A stretch of 17,063 nt of DNA from Clostridiaceae bacterium (GTDB lineage: Bacteria; Bacillota; Clostridia; Oscillospirales; Acutalibacteraceae). The stretch spans positions 1-17,063 of the forward strand of contig JAEDIH010000025.1 of the NCBI GenBank assembly GCA_016292575.1, read 5' to 3'. The notes below the pieces were generated by a model, which saw only the letters and a program-made list of their open reading frames with translations, searched no databases and was not told where the DNA came from. The position numbers and the translations under genes are program-made. Shown one piece after another: positions 1-7,668 of this stretch (the first letter of the stretch is position 1; every line of letters begins with the position of its first letter).

Positions 1-1155
1 CTCGGCGAAAAGAAAATTGACGTAACCGTTTTTGAAAAGAACGACCGCGTTGGAAAAAAGCTGCTTTCAACCGGCAACGGGCGGTGCAACATGACAAACC
101 TCGGTGCAATGCCGGAGGATTACTTCGATTCCGCGGAATTTGTTGCTCCTGCTTTTCAAAAGTACCCACCTCAAAGCAATATTGCTTTTTTTGAAGAACG
201 CGGTCTTTATACCCGCACGGACAGCGAGGGCAGGGTTTATCCGCTCAGCAATCAGGCCTCGAGCGTGCTTGACTGCCTGAGACTTGAGTGTGAACGGCTT
301 TCCGTCCGTTTTGTCTGCTCATGCGACGTTAATACAGTTGAAAAAAAGGGCGGCAGCTATGTTGTCAACGGCAAGGACGCCTTTGATAAAGTTGTATTTG
401 CGTGCGGCGGACGCGCGGCAGTTAAGGATTTTAACTCTTATTCTCTTCTTGCTTCCTTCGGTCATAAAACCACAAAAACGGCTCCGTCGCTTGTAAGACT
501 TGTAACCGACGATAAAATGACAAAGCAGCTCAAAGGTATCAGAGCTACAGTTTCAATGACTCTTTGCTCAAACGGCAAAAAAGCTGTGACTGAAAGCGGC
601 GAGCTTCTTTTTTCCGATTTCAGCCTTTCCGGCATTGTTTCAATGGAACTTTCGGCTTTTGTTTCTCACCTTAAGCTTAGCGGCAAAAATGTTTTTTCCG
701 TTGAAGTTGATTTTGTGCCAGAAATGAACTTTGAAAAGCTGCTTTCAATACTTTCCACCCTTGCAAGGCGCAGCGGACTGAAAAGCGAAAACCTGCTTTC
801 CGGTCTGATGCCGAAGAAAATCGGTATCTGCCTTTTGAAAAAAGCAGGCATATCTCCGGAAATGAATATGAATGCACTTTTGCAAAACCAGCTTCGTGAT
901 ATTACCGCCTTGTGTAAAAAGTATGTGTTTAAAATTACAGATGTCGGTTCATTTTCTCAAGCTCAGGTTACTGTCGGCGGTATCGACAGGAACGATTTTT
1001 TTGAAACAACGCTTGAATCAAAAAAGCATAAAGGGCTGTACTGCTGCGGAGAAATGCTTGATGTTGACGGAAAATGCGGCGGTTATAATCTTCAATGGGC
1101 ATTTTCAAGCGGCCGCCTTTGCGGCGAAAGCATTATTCGGGAGAGTAGAAAATGA
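1..1155 (+). CDS. HI0933/BaiN-family FAD/NAD(P)-dependent oxidoreductase, 5'-truncated by the window edge
   Basis: The reading frame is open from base 1, so the true start lies upstream; 384 codons are visible. The visible N-terminus carries the family signature: an acidic strand end (VTVFEKN, residues 8-14 of the visible part) followed by VGKKLLSTGNGRCNMTN. The C-terminus has the matching FAD-contact segment GLYCCGEMLDVDGKCGGYN plus QWAFSSGR. This is the HI0933-like flavoprotein family (about 400 residues), so only about 25-30 residues, including the GxGxxG dinucleotide loop, should be missing. Most members are uncharacterised; BaiN of Clostridium scindens, linked to bile-acid reduction, belongs here, but membership alone does not show bile-acid activity. 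The stop TGA overlaps the next start by four bases (ATGA), so the two flavoproteins are probably translationally coupled. Family assignment is firm; the substrate is unknown. Confidence 0.9.
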   Translation, partial: LGEKKIDVTVFEKNDRVGKKLLSTGNGRCNMTNLGAMPEDYFDSAEFVAPAFQKYPPQSNIAFFEERGLYTRTDSEGRVYPLSNQASSVLDCLRLECERLSVRFVCSCDVNTVEKKGGSYVVNGKDAFDKVVFACGGRAAVKDFNSYSLLASFGHKTTKTAPSLVRLVTDDKMTKQLKGIRATVSMTLCSNGKKAVTESGELLFSDFSLSGIVSMELSAFVSHLKLSGKNVFSVEVDFVPEMNFEKLLSILSTLARRSGLKSENLLSGLMPKKIGICLLKKAGISPEMNMNALLQNQLRDITALCKKYVFKITDVGSFSQAQVTVGGIDRNDFFETTLESKKHKGLYCCGEMLDVDGKCGGYNLQWAFSSGRLCGESIIRESRK

Positions 1156-2765
1156 TAAGAATAAGCGAGATAAAACTGAGTCTTGATTCAGACAGAGACG
1201 AGCTTTACCGTGCCTGCGCCAAAACTCTCAAAATAAAAAAAACGCAGCTCAGAGATGTAACCGTTGTCCGCCGTTCGGTTGACAGCAGACGGAAAAGCGA
1301 CGTCCATTTTGTCTGCACGGCAGATGTTACTGTTGATGCAGACGAAAGAAAAATTATCGATAGCGTAAACTCAAAGAACGTGTCATTCAGCGAACCGTAT
1401 ACTTATGAGATGCCAGAGAACCGGCGCGTTTCATCGCTTCGCCCGGTAATAGTCGGATTCGGACCGGCAGGAATTTTTGCGGCTCTTACCCTTGCAAGGG
1501 CAGGACTGCGTCCGCTTGTTCTTGAACGCGGAAACGATGTTGAAACCCGTACAAAGGATATTGCAAGGTTCTTCAAAACACGAACTCTCAATGAAAATTC
1601 CAACGTTCAGTTCGGAGAGGGCGGCGCCGGAACTTTTTCCGACGGAAAGCTTACAACCGGAATCAAGAGCGTCCTTTGCCGCAAGGTTTTCCTGGAATTT
1701 TTTGAACACGGCGCACCGGAGGAAATTTTGTGGTCGGGAACGCCGCATATCGGAACCGACAAGCTTGCCGCAGTAATAAAAAATATGCGTGAAGAGATTG
1801 TCTCTCTCGGCGGAGAGGTGATTTTCGGCGCAAGGCTTACCGATCTCATTGTCTATAACGCCTCGGTTCAGGGCGTGACATATGAAAAAAATTCAAAGTG
1901 CTTTGATTTTGAAACCGATACAGTCATTCTTGCAATAGGTCACTCGGCGCGTGACACGGTGAAAATGCTTCATAACAAGGGCGTTTTTATGATTCAGAAG
2001 CCGTTTTCCGTCGGCGCAAGAATTGAACATCCGAGGGAGATGATCGACCGTTCACAATACGGTGCTTTTGCCGGTCACCCGGCGCTTTCGGCCGCCGTTT
2101 ATAAGCTTGCCTGCCACGGCGAGCATGAAAGGGGAGCATATACGTTCTGTATGTGTCCGGGAGGAACGGTTATCAATGCAACGAGCGAACCTAACGGAGT
2201 TGTTACCAACGGTATGAGCGAATTTGCAAGAGACAAGGAAAACTCAAATTCTGCAATTTTGGTCAACGTCTATCCTGAGGATTTTCCTTCTCAGCATCCT
2301 CTTTCCGGCTTTGAGCTTCAAAAAGCGATTGAGCACAGGGCTTTTGAACTCGGCGGCCGTGATTACAGCGCGCCGTGTCAGCTTGTCGGAGATTTCTTGA
2401 ATGATACTGCATCAAAGAAGCTTTCCTTTGTCAGACCAAGCTTTACAACGGGCGTTGTTCCCGGAGATATCAGAAAGGTACTGCCGAAAAACGTTACTGA
2501 CACAATGGCAGAAGCTATTGTGAAAATGGACCGGAAGCTTTCGGGCTTTGCCTTGCCGGACGCAGTTCTGACCGCACCGGAAAGCAGAAGCTCCTCACCT
2601 GTGAGGATAGTGCGCGACGATATCTTTCAGGCGAATATACGTGGACTTTATCCGTGCGGTGAGGGCGCCGGATATGCAGGCGGAATTGTTTCCGCCGCTG
2701 TTGACGGACTTCGCAGTGCGCACGCTGTTCTGCTTGACGAAAGCGAGCTGAACCACAGAACATGA
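1152..2765 (+). CDS. FAD-dependent dehydrogenase, COG2509-type
   Basis: A 537-residue protein. Residues 1 to about 85 form a small charged N-terminal domain typical of this family. The FAD-binding Rossmann fold follows, with VIVGFGPAGIFAA at 99-111 (GxGxxG at 102-107) and an acidic strand end LVLERG at 122-127. Further family landmarks are FGEGGAGTFSDGKL (154-167) and, near the C-terminus, GLYPCGEGAGYAGGIVSAA with DGLR. Members are called uncharacterised FAD-dependent dehydrogenases; no substrate is established. The start at 1152 overlaps the preceding stop by four bases and has a GGGAGAG-like Shine-Dalgarno about six bases upstream, which supports it. Length fits the family, with no sign of damage. 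The next gene lies 79 bases downstream and is functionally unrelated. Confidence 0.9.
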   Translation: MIRISEIKLSLDSDRDELYRACAKTLKIKKTQLRDVTVVRRSVDSRRKSDVHFVCTADVTVDADERKIIDSVNSKNVSFSEPYTYEMPENRRVSSLRPVIVGFGPAGIFAALTLARAGLRPLVLERGNDVETRTKDIARFFKTRTLNENSNVQFGEGGAGTFSDGKLTTGIKSVLCRKVFLEFFEHGAPEEILWSGTPHIGTDKLAAVIKNMREEIVSLGGEVIFGARLTDLIVYNASVQGVTYEKNSKCFDFETDTVILAIGHSARDTVKMLHNKGVFMIQKPFSVGARIEHPREMIDRSQYGAFAGHPALSAAVYKLACHGEHERGAYTFCMCPGGTVINATSEPNGVVTNGMSEFARDKENSNSAILVNVYPEDFPSQHPLSGFELQKAIEHRAFELGGRDYSAPCQLVGDFLNDTASKKLSFVRPSFTTGVVPGDIRKVLPKNVTDTMAEAIVKMDRKLSGFALPDAVLTAPESRSSSPVRIVRDDIFQANIRGLYPCGEGAGYAGGIVSAAVDGLRSAHAVLLDESELNHRT

Positions 2766-2844
2766 ACCGCAAAAGCAAACCTGCCGTTTTGATTGGACTT
2801 GCGGCAGAGAACGAGTAAAAATATCTGCTTTGGAAAGGGAACCT

Positions 2845-3561
2845 ATGAGCTATTCAATCTATATTGCGGACGACGAAAAAAATATCAGGGATATTATCAA
2901 AAGCTTTCTTGAACGGGACGGATACATTGTTTCCGCCTTTGAAAACGGCGATGACCTTATGGCTGAATTTTTCAAAAAGCCTGCCGATCTTGTTATTCTT
3001 GACATTATGATGCCCGGCACGGACGGACTGACAATCTGCCGTATGCTGCGCGAAAGGACCGATGTTCCGATCATTATGCTCACCGCCAAGGACTCGGAGT
3101 ATGACTATGTTCAGGGCATCACCCTCGGCAGCGACGACTATCTGACCAAGCCGTTCAGACCGACCGCGCTTTTGATGCGAGTTCACGCTCTGCTGCGCAG
3201 AATGGAGATGAACGGCAAAAAGGCTTCTTCGGCTGCAAAAAGCGGTGCGGACGAATTAAAGGTCGGCAATCTTACCTTTTCGCATGAAGCAAACGCCGTT
3301 TTCTGCCTTTCAAAACCCATTGAACTCACTCAGACAGAGCTGCGGATGCTTTCATATATGCTGCAAAATCCCGGCAAGGCATATTCGCGCGATGAACTGT
3401 TGAAAAACGTCTGGGGTTATGAGAGCGAGGCGGAAACGCGGGTTACGGACGAGACTTTGCGCCGCATCAGACGCAAGCTCTCCGTTGCCGGCAGCAATGT
3501 CAGTGTGCAGACAATTTGGGGATACGGATACCGTTTGAGGATTACGGAGGATTCCAAATGA
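2845..3561 (+). CDS. OmpR/PhoB-family response regulator
   Basis: A 238-residue two-domain transcription factor. The receiver domain (about 1-120) has the acidic pair D9/D10, phosphoacceptor D53 in LVILDIMMPGTDG, T80 in IIMLTAKD and K102 in DDYLTKPF. The C-terminal winged helix (about 138-235) has the usual TQTELRML, YSRDELLKNVWGY, VTDETLRRIRRKL and GYGYRL segments. I chose the ATG at 2845 because GGAAAGGGA lies just upstream and the receiver strand begins immediately after it; an in-frame TTG at 2830 would add five residues and lies before that Shine-Dalgarno. It overlaps the cognate kinase gene by four bases. It is the nearest candidate regulator for the cassette that starts at 4968. The signal sensed is unknown. 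Confidence 0.93.
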   Translation: MSYSIYIADDEKNIRDIIKSFLERDGYIVSAFENGDDLMAEFFKKPADLVILDIMMPGTDGLTICRMLRERTDVPIIMLTAKDSEYDYVQGITLGSDDYLTKPFRPTALLMRVHALLRRMEMNGKKASSAAKSGADELKVGNLTFSHEANAVFCLSKPIELTQTELRMLSYMLQNPGKAYSRDELLKNVWGYESEAETRVTDETLRRIRRKLSVAGSNVSVQTIWGYGYRLRITEDSK

Positions 3562-4790
3562 AGCACATAAAGCTGCGTATCCTTTCGGTAATATGGAGCG
3601 CAATCTTTCTTTTGTTCGTTGTTTTTGATCTCATACTTCACGTTTCCCTGCCGTTATACTTTGAAAATCAGGCAAGGTCGGCACTTGAATATGAGGTTAA
3701 TTATATCAAGGAACTGAAAAATTCCGACTCGAATAACAAAGACGAACCTGCCGAGTATGCCGGAACATATCTCAGCGGTGAGATAAATTTCATCATTCCG
3801 GATAACGCTGATTTCCGCGAGGAGGAAAAGAACAACGGTTATAATTCCGCGCAAAAAATAGCCTACACCGAGATTATTGATTTTATTGAGCAAAGCCATA
3901 TAGAGCTTGGAAAATGCTATACGGTCAAAACGGATAACGGCTACTATGTTTTTACTGAGTATGAAGATGTTTTTGCGCTTTCCGGTGAAAGCTCGCCGAC
4001 TATTATGTATATCAACATTCAGCCTGTTGTCCGGTACACAAGATCGCTCGACCTGCTGCTTGGCATTGCCTTTTTTTGCATAACCGCTGTTATGAGCGTT
4101 ATAGGTCTTAAGCTCGGCAAAAAGATTGAGGAATCGCAAGCCGCTCAAAGCCGCTTTTTCCAAAATTCATCGCATGAACTTAAAACGCCGCTTATGGCAA
4201 TTCAGGGCTATGCGGAGGGAATACAGGCAGGTGTTATTGATCCTGCCCAATCCGCAACGGTCATTCTTGAGGAAAGCGACAGAATGACAAGGCTTGTTGA
4301 AGAATTGCTTTCAATTTCAAAAATTGACGCGCACCGGCTCGTTCTGAATTTTGCAGTAACAGATGTCAGGGAAATACTTTATGACTGTCTGCGTGCAGTT
4401 GAGGGCGTCCAGAAAGAAAAGAACATTAAGATTATGCTTGGATTTTCCAATTCGCCGATTCTTGCAGACTGCGACGAGGATCAGCTCGGTCGCGCTTTCA
4501 CAAACGTCATAGTTAATGCGCTGCGCCACTGCAAAAGCAAGGTCATGATCTCATGCAAAAGGCGCGGAAAATATTGCAGCGTCAAGGTCTTCAACGACGG
4601 CGCCAATATTTCCTCAAAGGATCTTCCTCATATATTTGACAGATTTTATACCGGAAAAAACGGCAATACGGGCATCGGTCTTGCGCTCACCTCGGAAATT
4701 GTCCGTTTGCACTCCGGCTCAATCAGTGCATATAACAGCGCAACAGGTGTTGTTTTTGAAATTAAGCTTTTGTGCCGTAACGCAAATTGA
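3558..4790 (+). CDS. Membrane sensor histidine kinase without HAMP domain
   Basis: A 410-residue kinase. One membrane segment spans about 8-34, an extracytoplasmic sensor region of about 130 residues follows, and the second membrane segment is about 164-187. The dimerisation/phosphotransfer helix contains H206 in FQNSSHELKTPL. The ATPase domain has an N-box (FTNVIVNALRH), a G1-like VFNDGANI, the F-box HIFDRFYTGKN and a G2 motif NTGIGLALT. Only about 18 residues separate the second membrane segment from H206, too few for a HAMP linker. The start at ATG 3558 has ACGGAGG seven bases upstream and overlaps the regulator stop (ATGA); a TTG at 3516 lies inside the regulator and is less likely. It should phosphorylate the upstream regulator; the stimulus is unknown. 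Confidence 0.92.
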   Translation: MKHIKLRILSVIWSAIFLLFVVFDLILHVSLPLYFENQARSALEYEVNYIKELKNSDSNNKDEPAEYAGTYLSGEINFIIPDNADFREEEKNNGYNSAQKIAYTEIIDFIEQSHIELGKCYTVKTDNGYYVFTEYEDVFALSGESSPTIMYINIQPVVRYTRSLDLLLGIAFFCITAVMSVIGLKLGKKIEESQAAQSRFFQNSSHELKTPLMAIQGYAEGIQAGVIDPAQSATVILEESDRMTRLVEELLSISKIDAHRLVLNFAVTDVREILYDCLRAVEGVQKEKNIKIMLGFSNSPILADCDEDQLGRAFTNVIVNALRHCKSKVMISCKRRGKYCSVKVFNDGANISSKDLPHIFDRFYTGKNGNTGIGLALTSEIVRLHSGSISAYNSATGVVFEIKLLCRNAN

Positions 4791-4818
4791 CCGTATTTTA
4801 TAAAAGTTAATGCAGTTG

Positions 4819-4840
4819 TTACAAAGTTTATACAAATTTG
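4819..4840 (+). promoter_or_regulatory. Candidate response-regulator operator: 11-bp-phased direct repeat
   Basis: Two copies of TACAAA(G/T)TT lie exactly 11 bp apart: TTACAAAGTTT at 4819-4829 and ATACAAATTTG at 4830-4840. Tandem half-sites with about one-turn spacing are the usual target form for OmpR/PhoB-family regulators. The end of the repeat also forms a perfect 12-bp palindrome, TACAAATTTGTA, at 4831-4842. The repeat ends about 25 bases before a -10 element that has no recognisable -35, which suits an activator site. The nearest encoded regulator is the OmpR-type protein upstream. The assignment is inferred from spacing and position only. Confidence 0.4.
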
Positions 4841-4862
4841 TAAGGATTTTTTGAGTTCTGTT

Positions 4863-4871
4863 TGTTATAAT
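4863..4871 (+). promoter_or_regulatory. Extended -10 promoter for the adenylation/decarboxylase/carrier cassette
   Basis: TGTTATAAT at 4863-4871 is a TGn-extended consensus -10 box. The hexamers 16-18 bases upstream (around 4842-4849) do not resemble TTGACA, so the promoter probably depends on the extended -10 and perhaps on an activator at 4819-4840. Transcription would start near 4878, giving a leader of about 90 bases before the ATG at 4968. I see no riboswitch-like structure in that leader and no terminator between the kinase gene and this promoter. Confidence 0.55.
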
Positions 4872-4967
4872 TATTTTCTACAGGAAAATCAGTTTAAATA
4901 TTAATCTGCGTTTCGGTCGGGCTGCACATTGCTTCAGATTTTCTTGTACTTTGCAGCAGGAAGGATA

Positions 4968-6500
4968 ATGATATTTTTAATGAAGTACAATGTTTTGTCA
5001 TATATCGAAAATTCATTCAGGCTTTACCCGGATAAAACCGCCGTCACCGATGAAGTCAAGTCTCTTTCATATTCTCAGCTTTACAGCGTTTGCCGTTCTG
5101 TCGGAGCCGGTATTTATCTGAGAACGGGTGAAAAAAAGCCGGTCGGCGTATATATGGAAAAGAACGCAGATTCTCTCTGCGCAATGCTCGGTGCCTGCTT
5201 TGCCGGCTGCTTTTACAGTTCGCTCAGTACGGAGCTTCCATCTCAAAGGCTTTCAAAAATGGTCTTTGTGCTCAAACCTGCGCTTATCATCACGAATAAT
5301 GAATTGAGAGAAAAGGCCGCAAGCATTTTTAACGGCTTTGATATTGTGACTTTTGAACAGCTTCTGAGCGAAAAGAACGACGAGAGTGTGCTTGAAAGCG
5401 TGAGGGAACGCGTCATTGACACCGATCCGCTTTACATTAACTTTACATCCGGCTCAACCGGCACGCCGAAGGGCATTGCCGTTTCCCACCGCAGTGTTAT
5501 TGATTTTATCGACTGCTTTTCAGAAACCTTCGGCTTTTCGGAAGATGACGTTTTTGCAAATCAGGCACCGTTTGATTTTGATGTTTCAGTCAAGGATATT
5601 TATACGGCGTTCAAGTGTTCGGCAACGCTTGCCGTTGTTCCGCGCAGGCTTTTTTCTGCGCCTGCCGAGCTTATTGACTATTTGTGTGAAAAAAAAGCTA
5701 CCGTAATGATCTGGGCCGTTTCCGCGCTGTGTCTGCTCAGCACTTTTCATGCACTTGATTACAGAACGCCCGAAACCGTTAAAAAGATTCTTTTCAGCGG
5801 AGAGGTCATGCCGCTTAAAGCGCTCAAAGGTTTTCTTAAGCATCTGCCCGACGCAATGTATGTTAACCTTTACGGTCCTACCGAAATCACCTGCAACTGC
5901 ACATATCACATTCTTGAAAAGGACAGGGATTACACAGACGGTATCCCCATCGGAAAGCCGTTTTTGAACGAGGACGTTTTTCTGCTTGACGGCGAGGACA
6001 AAAAGGTTGCCGAGGTCGGAAATATCGGCGAAATCTGTGTACGCGGCACCGCTCTTGCTCTCGGCTACTATTCCTGCGATGAGCAGAACATGGCGCACTT
6101 TGTTCAAAATCCGCTCAACCCGTATTATCCTGAGTTGATTTACAGAACCGGTGACCTTGGACGCTACGGCGAAAACGGGGAGCTGTTCTTCTGCGGACGC
6201 AAGGATTTCCAAATAAAATATATGGGTCACAGGATTGAACTTGAGGAAATTGAACGCGCAATGGGCGCCATTGACGGAGTTGAAAGGTGCTGCTGCCTTT
6301 TTGACGAAAAAAAGTCGCGCCTTAAGGGCTTCTATGTAGGTTCAATCGAAAAGGACGAGCTTCATAACGAAATGAAAGAAAAGCTTCCGGCGTTCATGAT
6401 TCCGGGAATGATAAGGCGTGTTGAGGAAATGCCGCTGACAAAGAACGGCAAAATCGACCGCAAAGCCCTTGAAGAAAACGGAGGTGCAAGGAAAAATTGA
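4968..6500 (+). CDS. Stand-alone amino-acid adenylation enzyme, DltA-like
   Basis: A 510-residue ANL-superfamily adenylation enzyme. It should activate an amino or carboxylic acid with ATP and load it onto a carrier protein, most simply the one encoded at 7669. Core motifs are intact: TSGSTGTPKG (160-169), QAPFDFDVSVKDIY (199-212), LYGPTE (301-306), YRTGDLGRY (392-400), GRKDFQIKYMGHRIELEEIE (410-429) and NGKIDR (493-498, catalytic K495). The layout follows DltA (D-alanine:carrier ligase), but aligned pocket positions differ: V206, K209, I248, S277, L301, C309 and N310. The substrate is therefore probably not D-alanine. ATG 4968 is chosen because AGGA lies six bases upstream; in-frame ATG 4980 matches the usual DltA N-terminus but has a Shine-Dalgarno about 14 bases away. 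There is no condensation, carrier or thioesterase domain. Confidence 0.9.
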   Translation: MIFLMKYNVLSYIENSFRLYPDKTAVTDEVKSLSYSQLYSVCRSVGAGIYLRTGEKKPVGVYMEKNADSLCAMLGACFAGCFYSSLSTELPSQRLSKMVFVLKPALIITNNELREKAASIFNGFDIVTFEQLLSEKNDESVLESVRERVIDTDPLYINFTSGSTGTPKGIAVSHRSVIDFIDCFSETFGFSEDDVFANQAPFDFDVSVKDIYTAFKCSATLAVVPRRLFSAPAELIDYLCEKKATVMIWAVSALCLLSTFHALDYRTPETVKKILFSGEVMPLKALKGFLKHLPDAMYVNLYGPTEITCNCTYHILEKDRDYTDGIPIGKPFLNEDVFLLDGEDKKVAEVGNIGEICVRGTALALGYYSCDEQNMAHFVQNPLNPYYPELIYRTGDLGRYGENGELFFCGRKDFQIKYMGHRIELEEIERAMGAIDGVERCCCLFDEKKSRLKGFYVGSIEKDELHNEMKEKLPAFMIPGMIRRVEEMPLTKNGKIDRKALEENGGARKN

Positions 6501-7663
6501 ACAATCCGATACCAAACAGCGAAACCGCGTTCTATGTCTTTGATATTGACCGACTTTTGCAACGCGCCGCCTATCTTAAAAAAATGCTTCCGGAAAGAGT
6601 GGAACTTTGCTATGCTGTCAAAGCCAACACCTTTATTATCGGTGAGTTTATCGGAAAAATCGGCAGATTTGAAGTCTGCTCGCCGGGCGAGGCGGAAATT
6701 TGCACCGCTCTCGGTGTTGACGATAAGGATATGGTAATCTCCGGAGTTTACAAAACTCCCTCGGTCATTGAAAAAATGGTTGCCGAGCATGACGGAAGAA
6801 TATATACCGTTGAATCTCTGACTCAGTTTGAAATGCTTCGCTCCCTCTCGGAAAAATACGACCGCATTCTGCCCGTGCTTTTAAGGCTTACCAACGACAG
6901 TCAGTTCGGCATGGATTCGGGCGAAATCAAGAACATTATTGCCGAAAGAAGCAAATATAAAAATCTTGATATTCACGGTCTTCAGTTCTTTTCCGGAACC
7001 CAAAAAACCTCCATCAAAAAGCTTAAACGCGAAGTTTGCAAGCTTGATGAGCTTTTGACCCTCCTGCGCGAGGAATACGGCTTTGAGTCAAAGGAGCTTG
7101 AATACGGTTCCGGTTTCCCCGTGGCGTATTTTGAGGGCGAAGATACTGACGAAGAGGAGCTTCTCAAGGGATTTTCAGATATCATTGATTCAATGCAGAA
7201 TAAAGTTAAAATTGTGCTTGAACTCGGAAGGAGCATGGCGGCCTGCTGCGGCAGCTATTATACTCACATTGTTGACATCAAGCACAATAAAGGACAAAAC
7301 TATATTCTTATTGACGGAGGTATGCACCATCTTGTCTACTTCGGTCAGCATATGGCAATGAAGCAGCCGATTTTTTCTGTCTGCGGAAAGGAGAACAAAC
7401 CGAACACCGCCGAATGGAACATTTGCGGCTCGCTTTGTTCAATGAACGATATTGTTGCAAAGCAGGTTCCTTTGCCTGATGTTTCGATAGGCGATCTGCT
7501 CTGCTTTGAAAACACGGGAGCCTATTGCATGACAGAATGTATTTCACTGTTTCTCAGCCGCGAAATTCCGGCCGTTTATCTTAAAAAAGCGGATGAATAT
7601 CAGCTTGTCAGAAAAAGCTTTGAAACGTCCGCGCTTAATATGCCAAATATTGAAAGGAAGTAA
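6497..7663 (+). CDS. Fold-type III PLP-dependent decarboxylase-like enzyme (DapDC/ODC/BtrK superfamily)
   Basis: A 388-residue alanine-racemase-like barrel plus beta-domain. Landmarks: YAVKAN with the PLP lysine K42 (39-44), SQFGMD (135-140), a glycine-rich YGSGF (203-207), phosphate-site ELGR (242-245), catalytic-type Cys C314 in CGSLCSMND (310-318) and FENTGAY (337-343). Members decarboxylate diaminopimelate, ornithine or arginine, or, in BtrK, carrier-bound glutamate. The position that normally holds the PLP-stacking His (HIGS in DapDC) is F165 in QFFSGTQ. The start is TTG at 6497, whose TTGA overlaps the adenylation stop, with AAGGA at 6488-6492. The next in-frame ATG is at residue 30, and using it would cut into the fold. 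Position between the adenylation and carrier genes suggests action on a carrier-bound or to-be-loaded amino acid. Fold is clear; substrate and reaction are not. Confidence 0.87.
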   Translation: MNNPIPNSETAFYVFDIDRLLQRAAYLKKMLPERVELCYAVKANTFIIGEFIGKIGRFEVCSPGEAEICTALGVDDKDMVISGVYKTPSVIEKMVAEHDGRIYTVESLTQFEMLRSLSEKYDRILPVLLRLTNDSQFGMDSGEIKNIIAERSKYKNLDIHGLQFFSGTQKTSIKKLKREVCKLDELLTLLREEYGFESKELEYGSGFPVAYFEGEDTDEEELLKGFSDIIDSMQNKVKIVLELGRSMAACCGSYYTHIVDIKHNKGQNYILIDGGMHHLVYFGQHMAMKQPIFSVCGKENKPNTAEWNICGSLCSMNDIVAKQVPLPDVSIGDLLCFENTGAYCMTECISLFLSREIPAVYLKKADEYQLVRKSFETSALNMPNIERK

Positions 7664-7668
7664 TAGAT

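Noticed and set aside
1..1155. Bile-acid-metabolising BaiN
   Set aside because: The family match is broad, no other bai genes are present, and most HI0933-like proteins have no known role in bile-acid metabolism.
2781..2821. Hairpin CTGCCG/CGGCAG and a weak promoter (TTGGAC, 17 bases, TAAAAA) before the response regulator
   Set aside because: The stem is only 6 bp with no T-tract, and both hexamers match the consensus poorly; a separate promoter is plausible but not supported.
5586..6230. Open frame of 214 codons on the minus strand
   Set aside because: Lies wholly inside the adenylation gene, whose motifs are intact; no recognisable domain or ribosome site.
6497..7663. Plain housekeeping diaminopimelate decarboxylase (lysA)
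   Set aside because: The PLP-stacking His and the GGG loop are altered, the protein is shorter than typical LysA, and it is embedded between a ligase and its carrier. It remains possible but is not the best reading.
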